Positions 1-9,575 of a stretch of 64,000 nucleotides of DNA are shown in pieces. The notes under the pieces were generated by a model. That model was not told the origin of the DNA. It saw nothing but the letters and a program-made list of their open reading frames with translations, and made no database searches. Each line of letters begins with the position of its first letter. Positions within the stretch are counted from its first letter, which is position 1. The DNA is from CBDBND01 sp965262665 (GTDB lineage: Bacteria > Pseudomonadota > Alphaproteobacteria > Rhodospirillales > Rhodospirillaceae): assembly GCA_965262665.1 (NCBI GenBank), contig OZ253551.1:558001-622000 (forward strand), written 5' to 3'. A program made the position numbers and the translations under genes.

Positions 1-144
1 AGACCTATAAGAACTAGCCAAGCTCGTATTTTTTGCACTTCTTTGTGATTCGGGAATTGGAAATTCTCACAGAGGCGCTTACGTTATGGGCGCAATCAAA
101 GCGCGGGCTCCGCGCGGCCAACGAATGGGAAGGAAACGCACACA
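1..144. other. Intergenic leader before peroxiredoxin gene
   Basis: No gene is visible in the first 144 bases. The stretch directly before the ATG at 145 contains a purine-rich AAGGAAA sequence at about 130-136 that can serve as ribosome binding site. No clear sigma-70 promoter was identified. Confidence 0.5.
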
Positions 145-621
145 ATGACAATCAGCAATGGCGATCAAATGCCAGAAGGTAGTTTCAGGGTTATGACCGC
201 GGACGGGATCAACGAAATGTCAACCTCAGACCTCTTTTCGGGAAAAAAGGTGGCGCTGTTCTCCGTGCCGGGCGCTTTTACACCTACCTGCTCTAACGAT
301 CATCTACCAAGCTACTTGAAAAATTTCGACGCCATCAAGAGCAAGGGTTTTGACACCGTCGCCTGTATGGCCGTCAACGATGCCTTTGTCATGGATGCCT
401 GGGGTAAGGATCGAGGCGTTGGCGACAAGATCGTTATGTTGGCCGACGGCAACGGTGACTACACCAACAAACTTGGGCTTGAGCTTGATGCGTCAGGATT
501 CGGCTTGGGCACGCGGGGTAAACGCTTTTCCATCGTTGTCAATGACGGTGTCGCGGAACAGGTCAATGTCGATGAAGGCGGCTACGATCTAACCAGCGCG
601 GAAAAGACTTGCGGGATTTAG
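145..621 (+). CDS. Peroxiredoxin, Prx5/glutaredoxin-dependent type
   Basis: A complete 158-residue thioredoxin-fold peroxidase that should reduce hydrogen peroxide and organic hydroperoxides in the cytoplasm. The peroxidatic cysteine is C49 in the motif PGAFTPTCS, which is diagnostic for the Prx5 branch. The GLGTRGKRFS stretch near the C-terminus is also typical of the family. A further cysteine lies three residues from the end (C156) and could act in resolution; that role is inference. The start at 145 is preceded by a plausible Shine-Dalgarno sequence. The gene stands alone and is followed by a strong terminator. Confidence 0.93.
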   Translation: MTISNGDQMPEGSFRVMTADGINEMSTSDLFSGKKVALFSVPGAFTPTCSNDHLPSYLKNFDAIKSKGFDTVACMAVNDAFVMDAWGKDRGVGDKIVMLADGNGDYTNKLGLELDASGFGLGTRGKRFSIVVNDGVAEQVNVDEGGYDLTSAEKTCGI

Positions 622-644
622 ATCTACGAAATGATTTTTTTGTG

Positions 645-673
645 ACCGGCGGCTCAATCTTTGAGCCGCCGGT
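645..673 (+). terminator. Rho-independent terminator of peroxiredoxin gene
   Basis: A perfect 13-bp inverted repeat (645-657 and 661-673) with a 3-nt loop is followed by TTTCTTTT. It lies 23 nt after the peroxiredoxin stop. A T-rich run on the other side (about 634-641) means it could also stop the convergent glycosyltransferase transcript, whose stop codon is at 680. Confidence 0.9.
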
Positions 674-679
674 TTTCTT

Positions 680-1594
680 TTAAATTACGACCACGTGATA
701 TCGTTCATCGCCGTGACTGTACTGAACCATTTTGTAATGGGGCGACCGTTCAGGATCGACCAAGTGGCCAAAGCCAAGCGCACTAAGATGCTTTGCAAAG
801 ACCCGTTCACCTAGTCGATTGGCATCCTCTGGGATGATGGGCGTATAGCGTTGCAGGACTTTGACACACTCGTCACGGTATGTGTCGCGGTTGACGACCG
901 CCTTGTTGTCGCCCTGAAACCGGTAAATTCCGAACGGAACTGGAACGATGTAGCAATCGGTTTTGGCGATGAAACGAGCCTACAACTCAAAATTACAGGC
1001 TAGGGAAAAGGAATGGTCAAAATTACCGCCCACGTCTTCCCACAAAGACCGCCGCCAAAAAGTCGAATCTTGGACAATCCAGCCTGACGTTGGTAGACCC
1101 GATGACTTAATGTGTTCACCGTAATAGAAACCCCATTGATCAACGCCGGGAATGAAGTCGGCCTTCATCACCACGCCGTCTTTACGGGCCTGCATGGGAA
1201 ATCGTGAAGTGATCCATTGCACATCTGGCAGTTGATCGAAGATATCGAGGACCGTCTGTATAGTCCAAGGTGCCAGCATGTCATCGGAGTTCAACCAGCC
1301 CATGATGCTCGCGTCGGACTTAGTGAAACCGGCCTCGATACCGTGATACATGCCGTCATCGGACTCACTTTGCCAATGACTGAGTTGATCGGCGTACTTT
1401 TCGATGATGGCCACTGACCCGTCCGTCGAACCCCCATCCATCACCACATAGTCAACCCGGCCGAACCCTCGCTGGTTGATGATAGACGTTATGCAATCTT
1501 CTAGATATGACCTGTAGTTAAAATTGACGGTCACCATGCAAAGGTGGTTTTGGTCGGATTCAGTCACACGCGAACTTTCAAAATACTCGGTCAA
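680..1594 (-). pseudogene. Family 2 glycosyltransferase with internal amber codon
   Basis: The first 204 codons encode a GT-A fold glycosyltransferase: a nucleotide-binding start (MVTVNFNYRSYLEDC), the VMDGGSTDGS motif and the DXD-like motif GWLNSDDM. The frame is closed by TAG at 980-982, directly after FEL. Past it the same frame runs on for 99 more coherent codons, starting ARFIAKTDCYIV and ending at TAA (680-682). In relatives this position is FELWARF, so one TGG to TAG change explains it. The protein would add a sugar to a surface glycan. It overlaps the end of the upstream HAD gene by 4 bp, suggesting translational coupling. Read-through cannot be excluded, but a decaying gene is more likely. 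Confidence 0.8.
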
Positions 1595-3381
1595 GACGGA
1601 GATACGTGATGCGCAGCCTGAGGTCCAGTGCGTGGGGCCATGGCGGAATCGTTTTTTGCCAAAGAAACGAGGACACCTGCTCCTTCAGATCCCGTCAAAC
1701 TAAGACCACCACTGCGCTCTACATCTCCCTCGATTGTGAAGTCCGGCGTGACATCTGCACCGATTGACTGCCCATCGCCACGATAAACGACGGAACAATT
1801 ATCGATCGTGAATGCGGCCTTGGCTTTAGGCAAATCAATCTTCAGACTTTCAAAAGCTTCAGGGCTGAAAGGTTTCACTGAAAATTCCAGCGCACTGCGG
1901 CCCAAGGGAGAAAGCGCCAGCGGCACAACGAGTTGACGCCGGTCATCAAAACCAACCCCGAGATCGGGTGTGATGATGAGGTTGCCGAGCACAGAGCCGG
2001 AACTGACAATACTCGGCGGCACATCCTGATCTTTGAGAGAGGTGGTCACCTCCACCAGCTGTGGTGAGATACGCGCCAGAACGGCAGCTGGCCAGTAGGC
2101 TTCATGCCGCTGGATGGCGCGCCACGAAGCAGCATCTCCATATTCCAGTCGATTGACGTCCATGCGCAGGTCGGCAAGGGCACGTCTGTCCTCAAGATCA
2201 AAATTGGCCTCGTGAATCCAGCGCCCAATGGTTTCCGCTTCGTGCACGGTGTGGGACCGGGACAGTAGGTGATGGCTTGGGCAAGATACGAAAGGTCATC
2301 GGACCACAGCGCGGCACGCACCACGGCGCGCCGGGACAACCAGACCTCTTTGGTCTGGATCGGTATGCTCAAATGCTCGGCAATGGTCTCCACGACACGG
2401 TTGAGGAACCGCCCCTCCCGCATGATGCCGCATACGGATTTCAAACCAATATTCGTTGCCGTATCCACCACCCACCGGCCGTAAGCAGCGAAGAGAGGTG
2501 CCAACACGACAGCGCCATAGGTCCAGTAAGCGGCGTGTTCAGAAGCAACATCATCTGGCGCACGATGATTAAGCCGGGAACGCAGCCCTGTGAGGCCACC
2601 CTCCCCACCGGCATTCAGCCAAGCGCTTTTTCTCTTTGTCAGAACGAATTAGTTCGTGATGTTGGATCCGCGGCAGAGTAGCCCATTTGTCGTAGAAGAC
2701 GTAAGAAATGCCGTGCGTGGCGCAGGGCGCGACATCCGCATCCACGTTATCACCGAGATGAACCAGTGATTTGGGCTCAATGCCTAAATCCTTGATGACG
2801 GTATCAAAAAGATCGCGCGACTTTGGCCGGCCCTGCTCATTGGAGATGTACAGAGTGTCAGGAACACGATTTGAGTCCAGCCCTACAGCTGTGAGAAAAC
2901 GAAGCAGTTGCTCGCGGGTAAAATATGTGTCGGAGGTCAGAACGACGCGCACGTCGGACTCAAGAGCATGATCCATAAGCGCGATAACGTCATGGTCCAG
3001 CACCATGGCCTCAGCTTCTATTTCCACCTCCACAGCGGCGGCGATGCGTTGCGCGTCGTCATCCCGCCAAATGTGACGAGGTAAGGCAGTGTAAATATCC
3101 GCCAATACTACTTCACGTAAACCAGTCTGGGACTCTTGCGCTACCCGTGCCGCTTTTTCCGCGGATGCCCGGAGTTGAGCGAATTCCACAGGGGATATGG
3201 ACTCCTGCATTATTCTGTCTTTGATCAGGGCCTGTCCGATAAGATAGAAAATATTTTTGGGCTCTGGTACACGCCGCCAAAGCAGTGTGTCGAATATATC
3301 TACCGACAGCGCTTTATATTTTCCCGCTGCCAGTTCGTTGGCCAAGGGGGTAAGCCGGCGGTCTGAAATTGCACGGGTCAT
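1591..3381 (-). pseudogene. HAD-hydrolase multidomain protein, two frameshifts
   Basis: Three overlapping reading frames form what was one protein of about 595 residues. The N-terminal part (3381 to about 2630) is a HAD domain: motif I is VDIFDTLLW, motif II is LTSDTYF, and HLGDNVDAD is motif IV. An extra A in an A5 run near 2635 shifts the frame. The second part (about 2630-2270) continues with SAWLNAGGEGGLTGLRSRL and runs to a second one-base shift near 2267. The third part (2247-1591) starts with HEAETIGRWIHEANF. HAD proteins of this layout occur in polysaccharide clusters beside glycosyltransferases, as here. Function beyond a phosphatase-like HAD fold is unknown. Confidence 0.75.
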
Positions 3382-4367
3382 TCGGAGGCCTGTCCCAGCA
3401 CGGTCAATTCCTTTACACGCAACAGGCCATACATGGATTTGGTTAACGGGACGGCAACATCCAAGAGATTAGCCACCTCAATGGTCGACGCCAAAATCCC
3501 GGCCAACTCTAGGCGTTTTCCCTGCTCCATATCCTGAAGCATGGACGTTTTGGAGGGTGGTATTTTTCTGCTGGTGTTGAAGCGGGATTCGGGGTCGGGT
3601 CCCGAATCGAGACCAAGGGCGGTGGTCACGGCCCGCCCTTCGTTCATCAGCCCCAGAAGGGTCTCGGCCACAAATTTATCGGCCCATAACAGATCAAGCG
3701 TTCCCATAGCCAAAGCACTGACGGGATTAAAACTGACATTGGCCAATAATTTAGTCATCACCTGCTGATGAATGTTGTCTGCGCCATCTGTGTTGTAATC
3801 AGCCTGGCGAAATACATCGGCCACGGCCTCTAACCCGCGCGGGTCATTGTCGGGACGGCCGAGATACAATTGATTGGAATGGTCGTGTACCAGCACACCG
3901 TCATCGCGTATGGACACACCGCAATTGATCACCCCGCCGATGTGACGTGACAATTCAAAATAGTTGGACACGCAACCGTCATGATCGACACTATTGAGAT
4001 GCGTACCCTGAAGATCACCCCCAAAAGATGAAAAAAACCACCAGGGAATACCGTTGGTGATCTGCACCACCTGGGTGTGTGATTGGAGTAAGGGCGACAA
4101 CACAGGAGCCACGTCTTTGAGGGCGTACTCCTTAACCGTAATGACGACCAAGTCTTGCGGACCGAGGTCCTCGGATTGGTCCACTGCTTTGGGCGCAGCG
4201 TGAAGGGTCTCGCCGCCATCTAGTAGCGTGAGTCCGTTTTTGTTGAGAGACTCAACCCGATGGGACCGGACCAAAGCTGAAACATCGAACCCCGCTTCCG
4301 ACAGTTTAACCGCCATCATCCCACCGATGGCACCGGGGCCGACGATGCAGACGCGCGACAGAGTCAT
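3378..4367 (-). CDS. 2-dehydropantoate 2-reductase family (PanE/ApbA-like)
   Basis: A 329-residue NADPH-dependent reductase. The N-terminal Rossmann motif is VGPGAIGG, and the C-terminal ApbA domain carries KLLANVSFNP, which holds the Lys and Asn typical of ketopantoate reductases. The reaction of the founding member is ketopantoate to pantoate in coenzyme A synthesis. Paralogues like this one, next to a GlcD-type oxidase, may act on other 2-oxo acids. The start overlaps the stop of the upstream FAD oxidase gene, and the stop overlaps the HAD gene start, so the four genes look like one operon. Confidence 0.85.
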   Translation of the reverse strand: MTLSRVCIVGPGAIGGMMAVKLSEAGFDVSALVRSHRVESLNKNGLTLLDGGETLHAAPKAVDQSEDLGPQDLVVITVKEYALKDVAPVLSPLLQSHTQVVQITNGIPWWFFSSFGGDLQGTHLNSVDHDGCVSNYFELSRHIGGVINCGVSIRDDGVLVHDHSNQLYLGRPDNDPRGLEAVADVFRQADYNTDGADNIHQQVMTKLLANVSFNPVSALAMGTLDLLWADKFVAETLLGLMNEGRAVTTALGLDSGPDPESRFNTSRKIPPSKTSMLQDMEQGKRLELAGILASTIEVANLLDVAVPLTKSMYGLLRVKELTVLGQASE

Positions 4368-5770
4368 GACGGCAGTACGTCCCTTGAAAACATTTTATCC
4401 GGATTGAGAATGTTTTGCGGATCTAGGGCTTGTTTGATGCGGGCCATAACGGCAACGCCGTCTCCTGCTTCTTCAACCAAAAGATCTCGTTTCCCCAATC
4501 CGATGCCGTGCTCACCCGTGCACGTGCCGCCCATAGCCAACGCGCGTTTCACCATGCGGTGATGGAGCCGTTCCGCTTCTTTAATCTGATCGGGAGCATT
4601 GGGATCCATAATGAAACAGACGTGAAAATTACCGTCCCCCACATGTCCGAGAAGCGGTGCCGGCATGGGGCAGTTTTCTAAATCCGCTTTGGTTTCGCGA
4701 ATACAGTCCGCCAAACGGGAAATGGGCACACAGACATCAGTCACTAGGCCCTGAGAGTCCGGTTTCAACGCCAGTCCGGCGTAATAAGCGTTGTGCCGGG
4801 CCTGCCACAGGGCCGAGCGGTCTTCAGCTTGATCCGACCAACCAAAGACCCCACTGCCGTGATCAGCCGCGATCGTTTCAACGGTCTCGGCTTGCTCTTT
4901 CACTGACGCCGGTGAGCCGTGGAATTCCAAGAACAAGGTCGGCTTTACTTCCAAGGACAAACCGGCAAAGCGATTGACTGCGTCGATGCTGACCTCGTCC
5001 ATCAACTCGATCCGAGCGATGGGGATTCCAGCTTGGATCACCTGGATCACCGTATCGACGGTGGCGTCTATGGTCGGGAATGACACCACTGCCGCCGCTG
5101 CGGCCTCGGGAATACCGTGCAGGCGGAGCGTGATCTCGGTGACGATGCCGAGCGTCCCTTCCGACCCGATAAACAGCCGGGTTAGGTCGTAGCCTGCCGC
5201 GGACTTTCGCGCCCGGCCGCCGGTTTTGATAACCGAGCCGTTGGCCAAGACCACCGTTAAACCGAGAACGTTGTCCCGCATGGTGCCGTAGCGCACCGCG
5301 TTGGTGCCCGAAGCACGGGTGGCCACCATACCGCCAATGGTGCACTCGGCTCCGGGATCAATGGGAAAAAACAATCCGGTGTCCCGCAGGTATGAATTCA
5401 ACTGCGGACGAATGACCCCCGGTTGTATGACGCAATCCTGATCCTCTGCATGAACGGCGACAACATCTGTCATCTGCGACAGATCGATGCATACACCACC
5501 TTGGACTGCTTGAACTTGGCCTTCCAAAGATGTTCCCGCACCAAAAGGTACAACCGGAACCTGGCCTTCGGCACATATGGTGACAATGTCGACGACCTCG
5601 TCTGTGGTCGACGGAAAAACCACTATGTTCGGCGCTTGGGCCTGATGCCAGGACTCACCACGGCCGTGCCGGTCAAGCACATCACGGTTCACGGAACATC
5701 GATTGGCAAAGCGAGACTGCAGATCGGAAATGACTTGCGCTATACCGGATGCTTCACTCATGAATATCAA
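4364..5770 (-). CDS. FAD-linked oxidase, GlcD / D-lactate dehydrogenase family
   Basis: A flavoprotein of 468 residues with an N-terminal PCMH-type FAD-binding domain (VPFGAGTSLEGQV, then RYGTMRDNVLGLTVVLANG) and a C-terminal oxidase domain (GHVGDGNFH and CTGEHGIGLGK). It should oxidise a 2-hydroxy acid such as D-lactate or glycolate to the 2-oxo acid and pass electrons to a quinone or cytochrome. Two starts are possible: ATG at 5770, or the internal one three codons later. It overlaps the PanE-like gene by 4 bp, so a hydroxy-acid/oxo-acid cycle is possible but not shown. Confidence 0.9.
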   Translation of the reverse strand: MIFMSEASGIAQVISDLQSRFANRCSVNRDVLDRHGRGESWHQAQAPNIVVFPSTTDEVVDIVTICAEGQVPVVPFGAGTSLEGQVQAVQGGVCIDLSQMTDVVAVHAEDQDCVIQPGVIRPQLNSYLRDTGLFFPIDPGAECTIGGMVATRASGTNAVRYGTMRDNVLGLTVVLANGSVIKTGGRARKSAAGYDLTRLFIGSEGTLGIVTEITLRLHGIPEAAAAAVVSFPTIDATVDTVIQVIQAGIPIARIELMDEVSIDAVNRFAGLSLEVKPTLFLEFHGSPASVKEQAETVETIAADHGSGVFGWSDQAEDRSALWQARHNAYYAGLALKPDSQGLVTDVCVPISRLADCIRETKADLENCPMPAPLLGHVGDGNFHVCFIMDPNAPDQIKEAERLHHRMVKRALAMGGTCTGEHGIGLGKRDLLVEEAGDGVAVMARIKQALDPQNILNPDKMFSRDVLPS

Positions 5771-5782
5771 ATGTCCCCAGTA

Positions 5783-6790
5783 TTAAGGACGCGGCGCGCC
5801 TTGGTCTTTGAGACGGCACAGTGTGTAAAACCAACCGAGGTTCAAACCGAAACGATCCGCGTCGTCAACGGCGTACCCATACGCTATTGGCACGTAGTTT
5901 CCCTTTTCGTGGATACGGAAGAGTGGGAACACGCGTTCTGATGGTGATGAGAATTCACGGGTGTGCAATTGAAACTCCAGCGTGCGGCCGTCGGGCCAGG
6001 CGATATCTGCATTACCGCCCTGATTGTGCACTTCGATTTCGGTGAGGAATTCAGTTTTCAGCATATCTCCGTCGAGATTGTAGTTGACCGTGCAAATGAA
6101 CCAGTGCGCTTTGGTCATTTGAATCCAGGCGTAGTTGGCGCCTTCGGTTTGGTCCCAGGTTACCTCTCCCGTTGCCCGGCTGATCAGGCGGTCACGGGTC
6201 CAGTGATGATTTGGACCGAGGACCACTTGGTATTCAAACCAGGATTCATCACCGCAAGACTCCCGCTTCATGCCGCCTCTGAATTGTCCGCCCTCGAAAC
6301 GCATATAGACATCGCAAGGATCAGAAAACACACGTAAATCGTCCGCTTCGATAGCCGCCAATTGTTCGGGGTCCATGCGCGCACCGATCATGTCCTCGTG
6401 ACCGTCTTTGAACGCGTGAAGCTTCACCTTCACTGCTTGTTCCGTCTCGTCCACCGACAGCGTATACACCTGAATGCGGGAAATGTTTGAGGGATCGTCG
6501 TTGAGATATTCCTCCACATAGAGAACGTTTTCGCCCAGCTCGGGCAGATCGAGCCGAATGTAATGGGAATGGATGCGGAAGATGGGTTCATAGACGTGAA
6601 CGGAGATCCCACCGCCCGACTGCCGCACGATTTGCTCATGGTTGTCGTACTCGCCGGGCCACCACTCCATCATCAAACGTAAATGGCCGTCCAGCTCTCC
6701 CTTGGAAAAGGTTTGCGCTTGAACGGGCAGCGTGAAAGCCAATAGGGCGGTCACGAGAATCAAGACACGCATCATCATCTCCTCATCCAA
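5783..6790 (-). CDS. Secreted CpcT/CpeT-like protein
   Basis: About 330 residues with a cleavable signal peptide (RVLILVTALLAFTLPVQAQ). The mature part resembles the CpcT/CpeT chromophore-lyase family: an early FSKGELDGHLRLMMEWWPG block, LYVEEYLNDDP, SRIQVYTL, and the conserved block CDVYMRFEGGQFRGGM followed by CGDESWFEYQV. Cyanobacterial members attach phycocyanobilin to phycobiliproteins; here nothing points to phycobilisomes, so that function is unlikely. Several ATG codons are clustered at the start (6790, 6778, 6772), and MRVLIL at 6772 gives the neatest signal peptide. It sits 12 bp upstream of the FAD oxidase. Confidence 0.72.
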   Translation of the reverse strand: MDEEMMMRVLILVTALLAFTLPVQAQTFSKGELDGHLRLMMEWWPGEYDNHEQIVRQSGGGISVHVYEPIFRIHSHYIRLDLPELGENVLYVEEYLNDDPSNISRIQVYTLSVDETEQAVKVKLHAFKDGHEDMIGARMDPEQLAAIEADDLRVFSDPCDVYMRFEGGQFRGGMKRESCGDESWFEYQVVLGPNHHWTRDRLISRATGEVTWDQTEGANYAWIQMTKAHWFICTVNYNLDGDMLKTEFLTEIEVHNQGGNADIAWPDGRTLEFQLHTREFSSPSERVFPLFRIHEKGNYVPIAYGYAVDDADRFGLNLGWFYTLCRLKDQGAPRP

Positions 6791-6798
6791 ACACCCAG

Positions 6799-7305
6799 CT
6801 AATTTGTCTTGGGTTCGTATCCCATAACGCTAACCAGCACGCCATCAGGATCGTAGAAGATCATCTCGGTATAGGTGCCCGCCTTCATGTAATCCGTGTC
6901 TTCTTCTTTGACGTACTTGGTAGGTGGCGTCAGGAAAGGGTAACCTGCCACTTCGAGATCGGCGTAGATTTCATCCGGCTGATCGGTGTTGACTACCACA
7001 GCGACCTGACCCCGGTGGATTTTTCCAGGCGGTGGCGGGTTGGTCTCAAGCACGTCGTCGGCCGTGATTTCGTAAAGTCCGATCAAGCCGTCCTCGCTGT
7101 TTTGCGCTTGCAGATGACAGATGTGCATAGAACAGTCGTCCAGGCCAATCATCTTGGCCATGGCCGGGCCGGAGACGGTTTTGTCCTCGGCGACGGTGAA
7201 TCCCAAGATGTCCCGGTAAAGGGCCAAGGACTTCTCAATATCCCGGCAAAAAATAGTCACCCGTTTTAAAGGGCTGGTGCGATCTGGCATTGTTGTCTCC
7301 CCCAT
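6799..7305 (-). CDS. VOC (glyoxalase/dioxygenase superfamily) protein
   Basis: A VOC-fold protein of 163-168 residues. The first beta-alpha-beta module begins RVTIFCRDIEKSLALYRDILGFTV, and the second ends with EMIFYDPDGVLVSV, holding the usual metal-ligand acid near the end. The substrate cannot be told. ATG at 7290 (MPDRTSP) is as likely a start as ATG at 7305. It is transcribed away from the MAPEG gene. Confidence 0.82.
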   Translation of the reverse strand: MGETTMPDRTSPLKRVTIFCRDIEKSLALYRDILGFTVAEDKTVSGPAMAKMIGLDDCSMHICHLQAQNSEDGLIGLYEITADDVLETNPPPPGKIHRGQVAVVVNTDQPDEIYADLEVAGYPFLTPPTKYVKEEDTDYMKAGTYTEMIFYDPDGVLVSVMGYEPKTN

Positions 7306-7379
7306 TGCCGGATGGCCAGCCGGCTCTCATAATGGCCCATAATGACAGAGCGGACGGCAAATTAAACAAGAGGTTTCCC

Positions 7380-7778
7380 ATGATACTCGAGCAATTCCCC
7401 CTTACAGCACTGGCGACAGTGGCGGCCCTATGTGTCTATTGCTTTTGCTTCGCTAAAGTTGGCCAAGCGCGCTCCAAGCATGAGGTCAAAGCACCGTCGA
7501 TAGAAGGGCCGGAAGACTTTCAGCGTGTTTTTCGTGTCCACCAAAATATGGTGGAACAAATGATTTTTCATCTCCCTGCCATGTGGTTGTTTGCCGCCGC
7601 CTGGGGAGATTTCTGGGCCGGTCTTCTCGGTTTTGTTTTCGTCATCGGCCGAATTGTCTATGCCTTTGGATATTACGAAGCAGCGGAGAAACGGGGTCGC
7701 GGATTTAGCATTTCGTCAATGGCGTCCATAGTTCTTGCCCTGGGTGCGCTCATCGGCGCGGTCATCGCGCTTTTCTAG
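7380..7778 (+). CDS. MAPEG family membrane protein
   Basis: A small integral membrane protein of 132 residues with four hydrophobic segments. The family signature is clear in the second part of helix 2: FRVHQNMVEQMIFHLPAMW, equivalent to the RxxxNxxE glutathione-binding motif of MAPEG proteins. It also has YAFGYYEAAEKRGRG before the last helices, as in microsomal glutathione transferases. A frame upstream is open, but ATG at 7380 gives the usual family length. It is followed 13 bp later by a DUF1838 gene, probably co-transcribed. Confidence 0.82.
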   Translation: MILEQFPLTALATVAALCVYCFCFAKVGQARSKHEVKAPSIEGPEDFQRVFRVHQNMVEQMIFHLPAMWLFAAAWGDFWAGLLGFVFVIGRIVYAFGYYEAAEKRGRGFSISSMASIVLALGALIGAVIALF

Positions 7779-7791
7779 GAGACACATACCT

Positions 7792-8646
7792 ATGTCCCGC
7801 GAGACCACCGCATTCTCAACACCCACCCGCCGGACCGCTCTTGCTGGCATATCAGCTGCCTTGAGCTTGGGCGCCATGGGTGTTTTGTCCGCCCACGCGG
7901 AAGGCCACATCAATAAGAACAAGCTTTATGTCCAGTTGCGCGGCAATCTCAATGGGACAGACGGATTGTGGGCGTACTCGGGCGCTTACTGGGGTAAGCC
8001 GCAGGGAGAAATTGCCCGGCAATTGTTCCGCGTCGACGGCTTCAGTTTCAATACCATGACCTTGCGTGATGACGGCGGTGTAGATCAGAAGATGATCGAA
8101 TGTGGGTTCTGGCAGGATCCGGAAACCGGTGAACTGGCCGACGAATGGATCAACCCGATGAACGGCTTGAAATGCGAGCCGAGGCATTTCAAATCCTCTC
8201 AGACCCTGTCCTTTGATGCCGATGGCCAACAGGAATTCTCAGAAGAGGAACTGGCCAGAGCACGGCACGCGGAGGGAGTCATTGTTGAGCCCATCGTCAT
8301 GGGGCCGATGATCTGGTCGCAGGAACGGCTCATCAGAAAGTTCATTCGCCCCGAACCGGAACCAGGGTCCGACCCGTTGGTCTTTGCGGGGCCTGTCGTG
8401 ACCATGACCTCGTTGGCGACCTACAAGGCTGAGGTTGCCGACTTGGACGAAGACTTCGTGCCGACGTCCGTGCACTTTCAATCCATCGGTGGCTGGTATC
8501 CATGGATGCGCATGGGCCAACGGGCCGGTGTGTGCAGTTTCGAACTGGTTGGTCGCAAAATTCCCGACACATCGGAAGTACCTGAACGTGTACAGGCCTT
8601 CCTCGAAGACCGCCGCCCAGGTTTCATCGACGATCCCTGGGCGTAA
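7792..8646 (+). CDS. DUF1838 family exported protein (paralogue 1)
   Basis: A 284-residue protein. The N-terminus has a twin-arginine type signal (TRRTALAGISAALSLGAMG ending in AHA). The mature part matches the DUF1838 family: NLNGTDGLWAYSGAYWG near the start, a FWQDPETGELADEWINPMNG block in the middle, and GGWYPWMRMGQRAGVCSFE near the C-terminus. These blocks correspond to the same positions in the three large paralogues at 31.9-35.0 kb, but this copy is shorter and diverged. The biochemical role of DUF1838 is unknown. Start ATG at 7792 has a GGAGA sequence 14-18 nt upstream. Confidence 0.8.
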   Translation: MSRETTAFSTPTRRTALAGISAALSLGAMGVLSAHAEGHINKNKLYVQLRGNLNGTDGLWAYSGAYWGKPQGEIARQLFRVDGFSFNTMTLRDDGGVDQKMIECGFWQDPETGELADEWINPMNGLKCEPRHFKSSQTLSFDADGQQEFSEEELARARHAEGVIVEPIVMGPMIWSQERLIRKFIRPEPEPGSDPLVFAGPVVTMTSLATYKAEVADLDEDFVPTSVHFQSIGGWYPWMRMGQRAGVCSFELVGRKIPDTSEVPERVQAFLEDRRPGFIDDPWA

Positions 8647-8655
8647 CGGTCGCAA

Positions 8656-9114
8656 TTAATCAGGCAAACGGAAGTTATAGGACCGCCACATCTTGCCGTC
8701 CTTGACGTGATAGATGGCCAGCGTTGTTGACGTCCGCGGGCCGTCATCTGTTTGAAATGTGTCCAGCTCTACTTGAACGACCAGGTCCTTGACCACAAGC
8801 GTTTCAGGAATTTCTGATTCCAAATAAGTCGAGACCTGACTGAAGGTGCGGGAAAGCCGTTCTGCCGCTTGCTCTTTACCGTCTATGACTTTCATCGGCC
8901 CATCCGTCGCCATACGGTAAGCAGTGAAGTCATCGGCCATATTGGCGACAAGCGCGTCCACATCCCGACTCTTAAAGGCGTCGGACTGGCGCTTGACAGC
9001 GGCGAGCATCGCGTCGTCTGTCACGTGACTGTCGGCCCAGGCAAAGGATATCCACAGTCCTCCGCACAGCACGGACGCACTCAATGAAAATAAGTTGAAG
9101 CGATTCATGGTCAA
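8656..9114 (-). CDS. Secreted SnoaL/NTF2-like protein
   Basis: A 152-residue protein with a signal peptide (about residues 1-27, ending SFAWADS) and an NTF2-like cone fold. It shows the characteristic opening helix AVKRQSDAFKSRDVDALVANMADDFTAYRM and final strand YHVKDGKMWRSYNF. Such proteins include polyketide cyclases, isomerases and non-enzymatic ligand carriers; no catalytic set could be assigned. It overlaps the next upstream gene by 4 bp and is clearly related to it. Confidence 0.75.
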   Translation of the reverse strand: MTMNRFNLFSLSASVLCGGLWISFAWADSHVTDDAMLAAVKRQSDAFKSRDVDALVANMADDFTAYRMATDGPMKVIDGKEQAAERLSRTFSQVSTYLESEIPETLVVKDLVVQVELDTFQTDDGPRTSTTLAIYHVKDGKMWRSYNFRLPD

Positions 9115-9476
9115 TCCTCCTCCTGAACCGGAAAGCTGTAAGCCCGCCAGAGCTTACCGTCTTGAATATGATAAACACCGAGGGTTGTTGTCGTCCGTTC
9201 GCCAGCCGGTGTATCAAACGTGTCTTTTTCCACCGCGACCACGTGATCACCGACAATCATGATCCTTTCGAGCTGCGATTCCTTCAGCGGAACCGCATCA
9301 AACATTTTTTGGATGACTTCAAGAGTCTCTGTTTTGTTCGATGTGCGTTTAACGGCTTCGCCACCTTCCATACGGAAAGAGGCATAATCCTCAGCTAAGT
9401 TGCTTCCCAACGCACCGATATCCTTGTTGGTAAAGGCGTCCGTGTTCTGCATCATCATCTTTATGTAATCGGGCAT
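9111..9476 (-). CDS. Cytoplasmic SnoaL/NTF2-like protein
   Basis: A 121-residue protein without a signal peptide. The final strand YHIQDGKLWRAYSFPV and the block GERTTTTLGV match the neighbouring secreted protein, so the two genes are a tandem duplication in which one copy carries a secretion signal. The ATG at 9476 is preceded by GGGGGA, a good ribosome binding site. Function is unknown. Confidence 0.75.
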   Translation of the reverse strand: MPDYIKMMMQNTDAFTNKDIGALGSNLAEDYASFRMEGGEAVKRTSNKTETLEVIQKMFDAVPLKESQLERIMIVGDHVVAVEKDTFDTPAGERTTTTLGVYHIQDGKLWRAYSFPVQEED

Positions 9477-9575
9477 TGGTTCCCCCTTAACCAGCTGAAA
9501 TACAGATTAACCGGTTTCCTCTGGCCTGCCACGATAGATTGCTTATGGTAGCGCGGCGTAGGGGGGCGGCGTGAT

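Noticed and set aside
5423..5941. 172-codon plus-strand frame
   Set aside because: It is antisense to the clear FAD oxidase and CpeT-like genes and shows no family features.
5783..6790. Phycobiliprotein lyase function for the CpeT-like protein
   Set aside because: No phycobiliprotein or bilin synthesis genes are present, and the protein is exported.
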